Assembly (NCBI RefSeq): GCF_029439465.1
Contig: NZ_JAROAV010000008.1
Span: 124,001-188,000, forward strand
Reading direction: 5' to 3'
DNA: 64,000 nucleotides
Source: Luteipulveratus flavus
GTDB lineage: Bacteria; Actinomycetota; Actinomycetes; Actinomycetales; Dermatophilaceae
Shown: in pieces, positions 1-12,717 of the stretch
How positions within the stretch are numbered: the stretch's first letter is position 1
Layout of the letters: the number at the start of each line of letters is the position of its first letter
Notes under the pieces: model-generated
Seen by the model: only the letters and a program-made list of their open reading frames with translations
What the model was told of the DNA's origin: nothing
The model's database searches: none
Position numbers and translations under genes: made by a program

Positions 1-1
1 C

Positions 2-91
2 CGGTCGTGGTCGTCCCTGGTGGACGAGCTCGTCGCGTACTACGCCTCCGTCATCGCCCCGAGCTGGGCCACCCCCGCCCCCGCCGCCTGA
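2..91 (+). CDS. C-terminal end of an unidentified protein (partial)
   Basis: An open frame enters from the left edge and stops with TGA at 89-91. The visible tail has the pattern W-S-S-L-V-D-E-L-V-A-Y-Y followed by an Ala/Pro-rich end. Third codon positions are almost all G or C, as in real genes of this window. It ends before a palindromic repeat and faces the sdh operon convergently. Thirty residues are too few to name the family. Confidence 0.4.
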   Translation, partial: RSWSSLVDELVAYYASVIAPSWATPAPAA

Positions 92-100
92 CCTCACCCC

Positions 101-226
101 CTCCGGCAAAAGCTGGCGCCCAGCACACGCATACCTGTGCCGACGACCAACCTTTGCCGCCCTCCCGGCAAAAGCTGGCGCCCTGCACACGCATACCTGT
201 GCCGACGGCCAGCTTTTGCCGGGAGG
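101..226. repeat. Two tandem units of palindromic repeat family B
   Basis: Two units of about 60 bp stand head to tail. Each has outer arms CGGCAAAAGCTGGC and GCCAGCTTTTGCCG around a core GCACACGCATACCTGTGC. In the second unit the arms at 162-179 and 208-225 match perfectly over 18 bp; the first unit has a decayed right arm. Related elements occur at 31303-31360 and 60717-60772. They lie between convergent genes and could fold into strong RNA hairpins. Confidence 0.8.
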
Positions 227-239
227 GGTGCGGACACAG

Positions 240-273
240 AGGTGCCCGGCTGCCGTGTGGCAGCCGGGCACCT
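240..273 (-). terminator. Hairpin terminator after sdhB
   Basis: A perfect 15-bp stem (240-254 with 259-273) and a GTGT loop begin 20 bp past the sdhB stop codon. There is no T-run, which is usual for high-GC actinobacteria. It probably ends the sdhCAB transcript. Confidence 0.7.
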
Positions 274-292
274 TTGAGAGGTCCGTCAGCGA

Positions 293-1032
293 CTAGGCGC
301 CGCGCTTGGCCTTCCGGAAGTCGGCGTTGAGCGTCGAGATGACGTCCAGCGGGATCTCCTTCGGGCAGGCGGCCGAGCACTCACCGATGTTGGTGCAGCC
401 GCCGAAGCCCTCGTGGTCGTGCTGGTTCACCATCGACACCACGCGCGCGTCGCGCTCCGCCTGGCCCTGCGGCAGCTCGGACAGGTGGGTGACCTTCGCG
501 CCCATGAACAGCATGCCGGAGGCGTTCGGGCAGGCCGCCACGCACGCGCCGCAGCCGATGCAGGTCGCGGTGTCGAACGCGCGGTCCGCCTTGACCTTCG
601 GCACCGGGGTGTTGTTGGCCTCCGGGGCCGCACCGGTGTTGACCGAGATGAACCCGCCGGCCTGGATGATCCGGTCGAACGCCGATCGGTCGACGACCAG
701 GTCGCGCACGACCGGGAACGCCTCGGCCCGCCACGGCTCCACCGTGATGGTGTCGCCGTCCTTGAACGAGCGCATGTGCAGCTGGCAGGTCGTGGTGACC
801 TCCGGGCCGTGCGCCTGCCCGCTGATCATCAGACCGCACATGCCGCAGATGCCCTCGCGGCAGTCGCTGTCGAAGGCGACCGGCTCCTCGCCGGAGGCGA
901 TCAGCTGCTCGTTGAGGGTGTCCAGCATCTCCAGGAAGGACATGTCCTCGGAGATCTCGCTGACCTGGTAGGTCACCAGCCGGCCGGCGACGTCCGCGCC
1001 GTCCTGACGCCAGATCTTCAGGGTGAGGTTCA

Positions 1033-1033
<1 letters not shown>
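293..1033 (-). CDS. sdhB: Succinate dehydrogenase iron-sulfur subunit
   Basis: Carries electrons from the flavoprotein to the membrane anchor of succinate:menaquinone oxidoreductase (complex II) in the TCA cycle and respiratory chain. The 246-aa product has a plant-type [2Fe-2S] domain with Cys58, Cys63, Cys66 and Cys83 ([10 protein letters not shown]), then a bacterial ferredoxin domain with [12 protein letters not shown] (158-169) and a second Cys set at 213, 219 and 223 for the [4Fe-4S] and [3Fe-4S] clusters. Its ATG overlaps the TAA of sdhA by one base, so the two are translationally coupled. Length is normal for the family. Last gene of sdhCAB. Confidence 0.97.
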
Positions 1034-3018
<1,985 letters not shown>

Positions 3019-3031
3019 CTGAGGGAGGTCC

Positions 3032-3751
3032 TTAATCGATCACGCCGAAGAGCACGAACAGCGGGGGCAGCACGAAGCCGACCGCCACGACCAGGGCCAC
3101 GGCGATCGCGACGGTGTTCGCGGTCCGACGGGCGCTGGTCGTGCTCGTCCAGCCCAGGGTCTGCGAGGCGCTCCAGATGCCGTGCCGCAGGTGCATGCCG
3201 AGCGCCACCATCGCGGCGACGTAGATCAGGGTCAGCCACCACGTCTGGAAGGAGTCGACCACGAGGGCGTACGGGTTGTGCTTGATGTCCGGCCCGTTGC
3301 CCTGGTCACCGACGTTGATCTTGGGGTTGGTGAAGTTCAGGATGTGCCAGATCACGAACAGCAGCAGCGCGAGACCGCCCCAGCGCATCCAGCGGGCCGA
3401 GAACGTCTGCGCCACGCGCTTCTTGACCGCGTACTTCTGCGGGCGGGCGGCGCCGGCACGGCGGGCCAGCACGACGGCCGAGTACACGTGCGCGACGAGG
3501 CACAGCACCAGGACGATCTCGATGATCGTCAGCAGGCCGTGCCGCGGGAGGATCGGCTCACCGAAGGTGCGCAGGTGCTCGGAGTAGGTGTTGAACGACT
3601 CCTCCCCCGCGAACAGCTTGAGGTTGCCGTACATGTGAGCGATGACGTAGAGGACGAAGACGACGCCGCTGAGGGCCATCAGTGTCTTCAGGAAGATCGT
3701 GCTGCCGACCTTCCCCGTCCGCTTCTTCGCGGGGAGGGTGTTCGTTGCCAC
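3032..3751 (-). CDS. sdhC: Succinate dehydrogenase cytochrome b subunit
   Basis: Membrane anchor that binds haem and quinone for complex II. The 239-aa sequence shows five hydrophobic helices (about residues 21-43, 72-95, 120-142, 168-188, 210-235) with helix-borne histidines in [26 protein letters not shown] and MHLRHGIWS, as expected for the di-haem single-subunit (TIGR02046-like) family. First gene of sdhCAB. A CRP-like palindrome lies about 60 bp upstream of its ATG. Confidence 0.95.
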   Translation of the reverse strand: MATNTLPAKKRTGKVGSTIFLKTLMALSGVVFVLYVIAHMYGNLKLFAGEESFNTYSEHLRTFGEPILPRHGLLTIIEIVLVLCLVAHVYSAVVLARRAGAARPQKYAVKKRVAQTFSARWMRWGGLALLLFVIWHILNFTNPKINVGDQGNGPDIKHNPYALVVDSFQTWWLTLIYVAAMVALGMHLRHGIWSASQTLGWTSTTSARRTANTVAIAVALVVAVGFVLPPLFVLFGVID

Positions 3752-3804
3752 AAGGCGAACATTACTGCGCGCTCAGCAGCCGCCCTGCGGTGAGGGCAGC
3801 CTCA

Positions 3805-3820
3805 CGTGACCGGGGTCACG
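3805..3820. promoter_or_regulatory. CRP/GlxR-like operator upstream of sdhC
   Basis: CGTGACCGGGGTCACG is a perfect palindrome matching 8 of 10 positions of TGTGA-N6-TCACA. Its centre is about 62 bp before the sdhC start, a usual place for CRP-family control. It overlaps the stop codon of the neighbouring gene. Regulation of sdh by GlxR/Crp is known in Corynebacterium; here it is inferred from sequence alone. Confidence 0.55.
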
Positions 3821-4349
3821 ACGAGGCGGCGCCGAAGTCGAACCGCCGGATCGAGCGCCAGACCTGGTCACGGCCGTGCTCGTAGAGGTCGAACCCGTCG
3901 ACGTCGAAGCTGCACTCGTACGCCGAGAGGGTGTCGAACGCCTCGTCCAGGCCGTCCTCGTCGATGCCGTGCGCGATGGTCACGTGCGGGTGGTACGGGA
4001 AGTCCAGCTCGCGGTGCACCGGCCCCGAGCGCACCTGCCGCTCCAGCATCTCGCAGGAGCTGATGCCCTCGGCGACCGCGACGAAGACCACCGGTGACAC
4101 CGGACGGAAGGTGCCCGTACCGCGCAGGGTCATCCGGAACGGCTTGGCGCCGGCGGCGATCGCGGCCAGGTGTGCGGTCAGCCGGCGCCACAGCGTGCGG
4201 TCGACCGGCGTCGGGGGCATCAGCGTGACGTGCGACGGGACGGCGTCCGCGAGCGGGTCGCCGACGTCACGACGGACCGCCTGCAGGTGCTCCCCGTGCG
4301 GGGCCGGGACGGGGACGGAGACCCCGATCGTCCTCTCCTCGCCGTTCAT
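3816..4349 (-). CDS. 2'-5' RNA ligase/cyclic phosphodiesterase family (2H) protein
   Basis: A 177-aa cytoplasmic protein of the 2H phosphoesterase fold. It has two His-x-Thr motifs, SHVTLMPP near residue 39 and HPHVTIAHG near residue 122, which form the active site of RNA 2'-5' ligases and cyclic phosphodiesterases. The real substrate is unknown. It follows trpS by 21 bp on the same strand, so the two are likely cotranscribed. The ATG at 4349 gives the natural family length. Confidence 0.85.
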   Translation of the reverse strand: MNGEERTIGVSVPVPAPHGEHLQAVRRDVGDPLADAVPSHVTLMPPTPVDRTLWRRLTAHLAAIAAGAKPFRMTLRGTGTFRPVSPVVFVAVAEGISSCEMLERQVRSGPVHRELDFPYHPHVTIAHGIDEDGLDEAFDTLSAYECSFDVDGFDLYEHGRDQVWRSIRRFDFGAASS

Positions 4350-4370
4350 GAGACCGAACTCTGCCCCACG

Positions 4371-6370
<2,000 letters not shown>

Positions 6371-6373
6371 TCG

Positions 6374-8362
6374 CTACTCCCGGCGCGAGGCCAGGCGCTC
6401 GGTGAAGAAGTCCAGGACGATCTCGCCCCGCATCCGCCGGTGGACCGGGGACCCGCTGCGCGACATCTCGTGGTCCTCGCCGGGGAACCGGTAGAACGTC
6501 ACGTCCTTGCCGAGCAGCCGCAGCACCAGGAACAGCTCCTCGGCCTGGCTGACCGGGCAGCGCAGGTCGTCCTCGGCGTGCAGGATCAGCAGTGGCACGT
6601 CGATGTCCTTGGCGTACCGCATCGGGGACATCGCGGCGTACGCCCCGGGGTCCTCGGCGACGTTCACGCCGAGGTAGACCTGGAACGCGCCGCCGATGTC
6701 GGAGGCGGCCTCCTCGCTGACCATGTTGTTGACCGCCCGCTCGGAGCAGACCGCCCTGAACCGGTCGCTGAACCGGCCGGCCAGCGTCGTCGCCATGTAC
6801 CCGCCGTAGCTGCCGCCCAGCATGCCGACCCGCTCGCGGTCGCAGAACGCGTAGGTGTCGAGGGTGTGGTCGAGCACCGCCATGACGTCGTCCACGTCGA
6901 CCGACCCCCAGCCGGTGCCGGGGATGGTGGGGTGCTTCGGCCCGACGATCGACTGCCCCCACACGGTGTCGCGTCCGCTGCCGCCGCGCGGGTTGCTCAT
7001 CAGGACGACGAAGCCGGCGGCCGCCTGCATCTGGGCCTCGTCGAAGAACGTCTCGCCGTACTGGGTGAACGGGCCGCCGTGCACGTTGAGCAGCACCGGG
7101 TAGCGGCGGGACTCCTCGAAGTCGTCGGGTCGCATGATCCACGCGTCGATCTCGCCCGAGCCGTCGGTGCACGGCACGGCAAACCTCTCCCAGCCGCGCA
7201 GGGACCGGGTGAGCCCCGTGATCTGACGGTCGAGGGTGACCAGCTCGGCCGGGCGCTCCACCCGTGCCTGCGCCATCGCGACGGTCCCACCGGCAGCCGA
7301 GAAGCCTTGCACCACAACGGGTCCCGAGGTCAGTGGTTTCGGGTCGGACGAGCCGTCGGCCGTCACCTCGTACACGTGGACCTCGCCGCGGTCCTCGGCC
7401 GTGGCGAGCAGCGTCGTGTCCCCGGTCCAGACCGGCGGACGCACCCCGGGGTACGGCGCGAACGAGCGGTCCAGCCCGGTGGACACCCACGTGATGCCGT
7501 CGTCGCCGGCGAGCGGGAGCACGCCGACGCGGGAGTTCTGCGGCTCGGTGCGCGGGTCGTCGTACCCGAGCAGCGCCACCCGGGTGCCGTCCGGGGAGAC
7601 CGACGGGCTGCCGTACACCCCGGTCTGCGAGGTCAGCGCGCGGATCTCGCCGTCGAGCGGCACCAGGTAGAGGTCCTCGGCCAGGTCGAGGTCCCAGCCC
7701 TCGTGCCGCTTCGCCGAGGTGACCACCGCGCTGGAGTCGGGCAGCCAGGAGATGCCACCGTGCTGGTACGGGCCCGGCGTGAGGTTGCGCGGCGTGCCGG
7801 TGCCGTCCGCCGCGACGACGTACACGTGCGCGGGCCGGTCGGCGATCCAGCCCTCGCCGTTGAGCCGGGTGAACAACGTCTCGATCCGTCGGGGCGGCTG
7901 CCAGCTCTCGTCCTTGGCGTCGTAACGGGCGTCCCGCGTCCGGCTGATGAAGGCCAGCCGACGGCCGTCCGGCGACCAGCGCAGGTCCTCGAAGCCTTCG
8001 TCCAGCGTCGCGACCGTACGGGTCTCCCCCGGACCGCCGACCGGAAGGACGTGGAGGGTCGCCTTCTCCTCCTTCTCGCTGCGCTTGGCGGTGAACGCCA
8101 GGAAGCGGCCGTCCGGCGACCACTGCGGCTGCCCGTCGTGCGGCCCGGCCGTCACAGGTGCGGGATCGCCGTCGGGGCCGCTGAGCCAGACGCGGGACCG
8201 CGTGGTGTTCTCGTCCAGGTCGATGGTCGAGACGACGAAGGCGATCCGCCGGCCGTCGGGCGCGACCTCGGGCGCGGAGACCCAGGTGCGGTCGTGGAGC
8301 AGGTCGGTGAGCATCGCCGCGAACGGCGACCGCTCCTTCTCGGAAGTGCGCGAGTCAGCCAC
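6374..8362 (-). CDS. S9 family prolyl oligopeptidase / acylaminoacyl-peptidase-like serine peptidase
   Basis: A 662-aa serine peptidase that probably trims peptides in the cytoplasm. The N-terminal 400 residues contain repeated WSPDGRxLAF blades of a WD40-like beta-propeller. The C-terminal alpha/beta-hydrolase domain holds the nucleophile in GMLGGSYGGYMAT, an Asp in LHAEDDLRCPVSQAEEL and the His in FPGEDHEMSRSGSP. No signal peptide is visible. It starts with GTG at 8362; ATG at 8314 is a possible shorter start. It converges on the DeoR gene with only 3 bp between stops. Confidence 0.9.
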   Translation of the reverse strand: MADSRTSEKERSPFAAMLTDLLHDRTWVSAPEVAPDGRRIAFVVSTIDLDENTTRSRVWLSGPDGDPAPVTAGPHDGQPQWSPDGRFLAFTAKRSEKEEKATLHVLPVGGPGETRTVATLDEGFEDLRWSPDGRRLAFISRTRDARYDAKDESWQPPRRIETLFTRLNGEGWIADRPAHVYVVAADGTGTPRNLTPGPYQHGGISWLPDSSAVVTSAKRHEGWDLDLAEDLYLVPLDGEIRALTSQTGVYGSPSVSPDGTRVALLGYDDPRTEPQNSRVGVLPLAGDDGITWVSTGLDRSFAPYPGVRPPVWTGDTTLLATAEDRGEVHVYEVTADGSSDPKPLTSGPVVVQGFSAAGGTVAMAQARVERPAELVTLDRQITGLTRSLRGWERFAVPCTDGSGEIDAWIMRPDDFEESRRYPVLLNVHGGPFTQYGETFFDEAQMQAAAGFVVLMSNPRGGSGRDTVWGQSIVGPKHPTIPGTGWGSVDVDDVMAVLDHTLDTYAFCDRERVGMLGGSYGGYMATTLAGRFSDRFRAVCSERAVNNMVSEEAASDIGGAFQVYLGVNVAEDPGAYAAMSPMRYAKDIDVPLLILHAEDDLRCPVSQAEELFLVLRLLGKDVTFYRFPGEDHEMSRSGSPVHRRMRGEIVLDFFTERLASRRE

Positions 8363-8441
8363 GCCCTGACGGTAGACCCGCGGGCTCGTGGCCCGACGCC
8401 GGCTCGAAGATCACGAATCGATAACGACCAGAGCGAGGTCT

Positions 8442-8457
8442 TGTGACGTAGATCACT
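8442..8457. promoter_or_regulatory. CRP/GlxR-like operator upstream of the M6 protease
   Basis: TGTGACGTAGATCACT matches 9 of 10 positions of TGTGA-N6-TCACA, the best match seen in the window. It lies in the 204-bp divergent space between the S9 peptidase and M6 protease genes, centred about 117 bp before the M6 start. A second inverted repeat surrounds it (GATAACGA at 8420-8427 and TCGTTATC at 8458-8465). Confidence 0.6.
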
Positions 8458-8566
8458 TCGTTATCAACTGCCCATGGCTGCGCCCGCAGCCCACATCCGG
8501 TCGGGACCGTCACCCCTCGGATCCCCCCACGGGTGCGCACACGGCGAATCATCGCTGGAGGAAGAC

Positions 8567-11017
8567 GTGCATCTGACTGCCCCCAAGGTGCTCGGGGCCG
8601 CTGCGGCCCTCGGGCTCAGCCTCAGCCTCGCACCCACGAGTCACGCCACATCGGCGCCACCACCTGGCCCGTCAACAGAGCTGTCGACCGCCGGCCGGCA
8701 CGAGCTGCCCAACCCGTTGGAGAGCAAGCGGCGGGCCCTGCGCCAGGAGGCGCTGACCAAGATCATCAACGGCCAGGCCAAGCCCGAGCGACGAGGCACC
8801 AGCACGGTGCTCAAGGTGGGCTCCGGAGCCGAGAGCGTCAAGGCCGACAAGTCCGGAAGACGCACCGCCGCGAAGAAGGGCAAGGACCAGTACGTCGAGC
8901 TGTCGCGGGAGAAGACCGACCGGATCTTCGTCGTCCTCGCCGAGTTCGGGAACCAGCGCGACCCCCGGTACCCCGACAAGGACATCAACCCGGCGACCCC
9001 TGGACCCGTCACCTGGAACGGTCCGCTGCACAACCAGATCCCCCAGCCGAACCGCGCCGACAACAACCGCACGATCTGGCAGCCGGACTACAACCGCCAG
9101 CACTACCAGGACCTGTACTTCGGCACCGGCGGGGCACCCGGGTCCGGCAAGGCCCCGGAGTCGGTGCGCCAGTACTACGAGCGCCAGTCCTCCGGTCGCT
9201 ACAGCGTGTCGGGCACGGTGACCGACTGGGTCAAGGTGCCCTACAACGAGGCCCGCTACGGCCGGTCCACCGACCCGAACGAGGGCAAGGCGGGCGACGA
9301 CCCGAACGTGTGCGGTGCCGTTGCCTGCTCCAACACCTGGAACCTCGTCGACGAAGCCGTCGACACCTGGGTCACCGAGCAGCGAGCGATGGGCCGCACC
9401 GAGGCGCAGATCAAGGCGGAGCTGAAGACGTTCGACGTCTGGGACCGGTACGACTACGACGGCGACGGCAACTTCAACGAGCCGGACGGCTACATCGACC
9501 ACTTCCAGATCGTGCACGCCGGCGGCGACGAGGCCGACGGCGATCCGCAGCAGGGTGAGGACGCCATCTGGTCGCACCGCTGGTACGTCGACCAGGCCGG
9601 CACCGGGTCCACCGGCCCCAGCACCAACAAGCGCGGAGGCGCGCAGGTCGGGACCACCGGGCTGTGGGTCGGCGACTACACCATCCAGCCGGAGAACGGA
9701 GGCATGAGCGTCTTCGCCCACGAGTACGGGCACGACCTCGGTCTGCCGGACCTCTACGACACCAACCGCAACGATCCTGGCGGCAACGGCGTCGACTGGT
9801 GGTCGATCATGGCGCAGAGCCGCCTGAGCGCACCGAACGACCAGGGCATCGGTACCCGCGCCGGCGACTTCGGCGCCTGGGAGAAGCTGCAGCTGGGCTG
9901 GCTCGACTACGAGACCGTGCTCCCGAGCCAGAACCGCACGCTGCAGCTCGGCCCGCACGAGTACAACAGCCCACGCGCCCAGGCCGTGGTGGCGGTGCTG
10001 CCCAAGAAACCGGTGACCACGGCGCTGGTCCAGCCCTTCGCGGGCAGCAAGACCTGGTGGAGCGGCAGCGGCGACGACCTCGACAACACCATGACCCGCC
10101 AGGTGGCGCTGCCCGCCGGGTCGCCGGCGTCGTTGACGATGCAGGCACAGTGGGACATCGAGGACTGCGGCAGCGACGCCTGCGACTACGCCTACGTCCA
10201 GGTCGACACCGGATCCGGCTGGACCGCGATCCCGGGCAGCATCACCAAGGCGGCCGAGGGCAACGGGATCGACGGCAAGAGCACCGGGTGGACACCCGCC
10301 ACCTTCGACCTGTCGGCGTACGCCGGTAAGACGATCGGGCTGCGCCTGCGGTACGCCACCGACGGAGCCGCCGGTGGCAAGGGCTTCTTCGCCGACGAGA
10401 TCGCGGTGAGGTCCGGGTCGACCACCCTCGTCTCCTCCGGCGCGGAGGCCTCGCCTGAGGGCTGGACACTGGCCGGCTTCTCCTCCGTGGGGGCGACCGT
10501 CACGAACAGCTTCGACAACTACTACATCGCCTCTCACCGGGACTACGTGTCGTTCGACAGGTACCTGCAGTCGGGTCCCTACAACTTCGGCTACGCGAAC
10601 ACCAAGCCGAACTTCGCCGAGCACTTCCCCTACCAGGACGGTCTGCTGGTGAGCTACTGGGACACCAGCTACACGAACAACAACACCACGCAGCACCCCG
10701 GCAACGGACTGATCCTGCCGATCGACGCGAACGCCCGTCCGCTCGTCCGGCTGGACGGCACGTACTGGCGCTCCCGCGTCGCCGGGTACGACGCGCCGTT
10801 CTCCCGGGAGAAGTCGGACTCGATCACGCTGCACGTCAACGGTCAGCCCAACTACATCCGGGGCCAGGCCGCGCAACCCACGTTCCGCGACAACGGACAG
10901 TACTGGTACGCCGAGACGCCCTACACCGGCGTCAAGGTGCCGAACAACGGTGTGAACATTAGCGTGCTCAACCAGCAGGGCACGACGATGAAGGTCAAGA
11001 TCTCTCAGCGCCGCTAG
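8567..11017 (+). CDS. Secreted M6 family metalloprotease, immune inhibitor A-like
   Basis: An exported zinc endopeptidase of the immune-inhibitor-A family. The start is GTG at 8567, preceded by GGAGGAAG; it gives an 816-aa preproprotein with a short signal peptide (hydrophobic AAAALGLSLSLAP, then Ala-rich cleavage region) and a basic propeptide. The zinc site is HEYGHDLGLPD around residue 385, preceded by VFA and followed by the WWSIMAQSR Met-turn. The C-terminal half contains beta-sandwich, carbohydrate-binding-like stretches ending in the conserved HRDYVSFDRYLQSGPYNFGY and SYWDTSYTNNNT regions. Likely scavenges extracellular protein; a CRP-like site sits upstream. Confidence 0.93.
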   Translation: MHLTAPKVLGAAAALGLSLSLAPTSHATSAPPPGPSTELSTAGRHELPNPLESKRRALRQEALTKIINGQAKPERRGTSTVLKVGSGAESVKADKSGRRTAAKKGKDQYVELSREKTDRIFVVLAEFGNQRDPRYPDKDINPATPGPVTWNGPLHNQIPQPNRADNNRTIWQPDYNRQHYQDLYFGTGGAPGSGKAPESVRQYYERQSSGRYSVSGTVTDWVKVPYNEARYGRSTDPNEGKAGDDPNVCGAVACSNTWNLVDEAVDTWVTEQRAMGRTEAQIKAELKTFDVWDRYDYDGDGNFNEPDGYIDHFQIVHAGGDEADGDPQQGEDAIWSHRWYVDQAGTGSTGPSTNKRGGAQVGTTGLWVGDYTIQPENGGMSVFAHEYGHDLGLPDLYDTNRNDPGGNGVDWWSIMAQSRLSAPNDQGIGTRAGDFGAWEKLQLGWLDYETVLPSQNRTLQLGPHEYNSPRAQAVVAVLPKKPVTTALVQPFAGSKTWWSGSGDDLDNTMTRQVALPAGSPASLTMQAQWDIEDCGSDACDYAYVQVDTGSGWTAIPGSITKAAEGNGIDGKSTGWTPATFDLSAYAGKTIGLRLRYATDGAAGGKGFFADEIAVRSGSTTLVSSGAEASPEGWTLAGFSSVGATVTNSFDNYYIASHRDYVSFDRYLQSGPYNFGYANTKPNFAEHFPYQDGLLVSYWDTSYTNNNTTQHPGNGLILPIDANARPLVRLDGTYWRSRVAGYDAPFSREKSDSITLHVNGQPNYIRGQAAQPTFRDNGQYWYAETPYTGVKVPNNGVNISVLNQQGTTMKVKISQRR

Positions 11018-11030
11018 GAGGCCGGGCACA

Positions 11031-11058
11031 GGGCCGGGAGGACTCGTCCTCCCGGCCC
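11031..11058 (+). terminator. Hairpin terminator after the M6 protease gene
   Basis: A perfect 12-bp stem (11031-11042 with 11047-11058) with a CTCG loop begins 13 bp after the M6 stop codon. It lies between convergent genes and may work in both directions. Confidence 0.75.
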
Positions 11059-11092
11059 TCTGCCGTCTCCGCGGGGGTCCGCGGAGACGACG

Positions 11093-11893
11093 TCAGTCGT
11101 GCGGCGCGAACTCGTCGATCAGCGGGACGACGTCGGCGATGGAGTCGACCACCCGCGTCGGGACGAACGGGTGGCGGTCCACCTGGTGCGGGCGGGTCGA
11201 GCCGGTCAGCACCAGGATGGTGCGCAGACCCGCCTCCAGCCCGCTCACGACGTCGGTGTCCATCCGGTCGCCGATCATGACCGTGGTCTCGGAGTGCGCG
11301 TCGATCCGGTTGAGGGCACTGCGCATCATCAGCGGGTTCGGCTTGCCGACGTAGTACGGCTCGACACCGGTCGCCTTGGTGATGAGCGCGGCGATGGAGC
11401 CGGTCGCGGGCAGCGGGCCCTGGGGGCTGGGGCCGGTCGCGTCGGGGTTCGTCGCGATGAACCGGGCGCCGTCACCGATGAGGCGGATCGCGCGGGTGAT
11501 CGCCGAGAAGGAGTACGTCCGGGTCTCGCCGAGGACCACGTAGTCGGGGTCGCGCTCGGTCAGGACGTAGCCGGCGTCGTGCAGCGCGGTGGTCAGCCCC
11601 GCCTCGCCGATGACGTACGCCGACCCGCCCTCGCGCTGGTCCTGCAGGAACTTGCCGGTCGCGAGTGCGGAGGTCCAGATGGCCTCCTCCGGGATGTCGA
11701 TGCCGGAGGCCTGCAACCGCGCGCGCAGGTCGCGGCGGGTGTAGATGGAGTTGTTGGTCAGCACCAGGAACCGTCGGCCGGTCTCCTGCAGCCGGTGCAG
11801 GAAGTCCGCGGCGCCGGGGATCGCCTGCTCCTCGTGCACGAGGACGCCGTCCATGTCGGTCAGCCAGCACTCGACGGGCTTGCGGTTCGTCAT
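11093..11893 (-). CDS. HAD-IIA family phosphatase (NagD-like)
   Basis: A 266-aa haloacid-dehalogenase phosphatase. It has the nucleophile motif LTDMDGVL (Asp13, Asp15), motif II TNNS near residue 47, a substrate-capping IIA domain, the Lys in YVGKPNPLMM, and the acidic motif IV IGDRMDTD. Relatives dephosphorylate pyridoxal 5'-phosphate, 4-nitrophenyl phosphate, nucleotides or sugar phosphates; the substrate cannot be told from sequence. ATG at 11893 places the Asp motif at the normal distance. xthA lies 31 bp upstream on the same strand. Confidence 0.9.
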   Translation of the reverse strand: MTNRKPVECWLTDMDGVLVHEEQAIPGAADFLHRLQETGRRFLVLTNNSIYTRRDLRARLQASGIDIPEEAIWTSALATGKFLQDQREGGSAYVIGEAGLTTALHDAGYVLTERDPDYVVLGETRTYSFSAITRAIRLIGDGARFIATNPDATGPSPQGPLPATGSIAALITKATGVEPYYVGKPNPLMMRSALNRIDAHSETTVMIGDRMDTDVVSGLEAGLRTILVLTGSTRPHQVDRHPFVPTRVVDSIADVVPLIDEFAPHD

Positions 11894-11924
11894 GGTCGTC
11901 AGTCTCCCGCGTACCGGGCCGAAC

Positions 11925-12713
11925 TCACAGGAGGTAGTCGACGACGACCGCGGCGTGGTCGCTCCACCGCTCGGCGTACGTGGGCGCCCGCCCAACCTCG
12001 GCGTGCTTCACCAGCGCGCCGAGGGTGGGACTGACGATCTGGTAGTCGATGCGCCAGCCGGCGTCGTTGTCGAACGCCTTGCCCCGCCAGGACCACCACG
12101 TGTACGGCCCGTCGACCTCGCCGGCGAACGTCCGGCCGACGTCGACCCAGCCGTCCTCGAACCAGCGCGTCAGCCGCGCCTGCTCCTCGGGCAGGAAGCC
12201 GGCCTTGCCGCGGTTGCCCTTCCAGTTCTTCAGGTCGCGCTCGGTGTGGCACACGTTGAGATCGCCCGTCACGACCGCGTGCTCCTCGCGCAGGTCGGTG
12301 AGCCGGGCGGTGATCGCGTCCAGCAGCGCGTACTTGTCGGTCTGCTTCGAGGTGCCGGCCTCGCCCGTGTGCACGTACGTGGAGGCGACCGTCACCGGCA
12401 CGCCCTCGGCCGTCCGGACGACGGCCTCGATCCACCGGCCCTCGTCGACGAGCCCGGGCAGCCGGGTGCTCGCGCTGAGGACGGGCAGCCGACTCAGCAC
12501 GGCCACGCCCGCCCGGCCCGCGGACGGACCGGGCGCGGCGACGACGTCCCAGGACTCGAAGGCCGTCCCCTTCAGGCTCGCGCCGAGCTGGTCGGCGTCG
12601 GCACGCACCTCCTGCAGGGTGACCACGTCGGCCTGCTGCGCGGCGAGCCAGTCCAGCCCGCCGCGCCGTACGGCCGCGCGAATCCCGTTGACGTTGGCCG
12701 TGATCAGGCGCAC
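11925..12713 (-). CDS. xthA: Exodeoxyribonuclease III / AP endonuclease
   Basis: Base-excision repair nuclease acting on abasic sites and 3' blocked ends. The 262-aa protein opens with MRLITANVNGIRAA and carries the Mg-binding Glu in TLQEVRAD, then STYVHTGEA, GDLNVCHTERD (Asp/Asn pair) and the C-terminal catalytic SDHAAVVVDY. Length is normal. It starts only 4 bp downstream of the icd stop codon, so it is likely in one transcript with icd and the HAD phosphatase gene. Confidence 0.95.
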   Translation of the reverse strand: MRLITANVNGIRAAVRRGGLDWLAAQQADVVTLQEVRADADQLGASLKGTAFESWDVVAAPGPSAGRAGVAVLSRLPVLSASTRLPGLVDEGRWIEAVVRTAEGVPVTVASTYVHTGEAGTSKQTDKYALLDAITARLTDLREEHAVVTGDLNVCHTERDLKNWKGNRGKAGFLPEEQARLTRWFEDGWVDVGRTFAGEVDGPYTWWSWRGKAFDNDAGWRIDYQIVSPTLGALVKHAEVGRAPTYAERWSDHAAVVVDYLL

Positions 12714-12717
12714 CTGA

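Noticed and set aside
8672-11029. Open frame of 785 codons on the minus strand across the M6 protease gene
   Set aside because: The plus-strand frame has a signal peptide, zinc motif and ribosome site; the minus frame is its low-complexity shadow.
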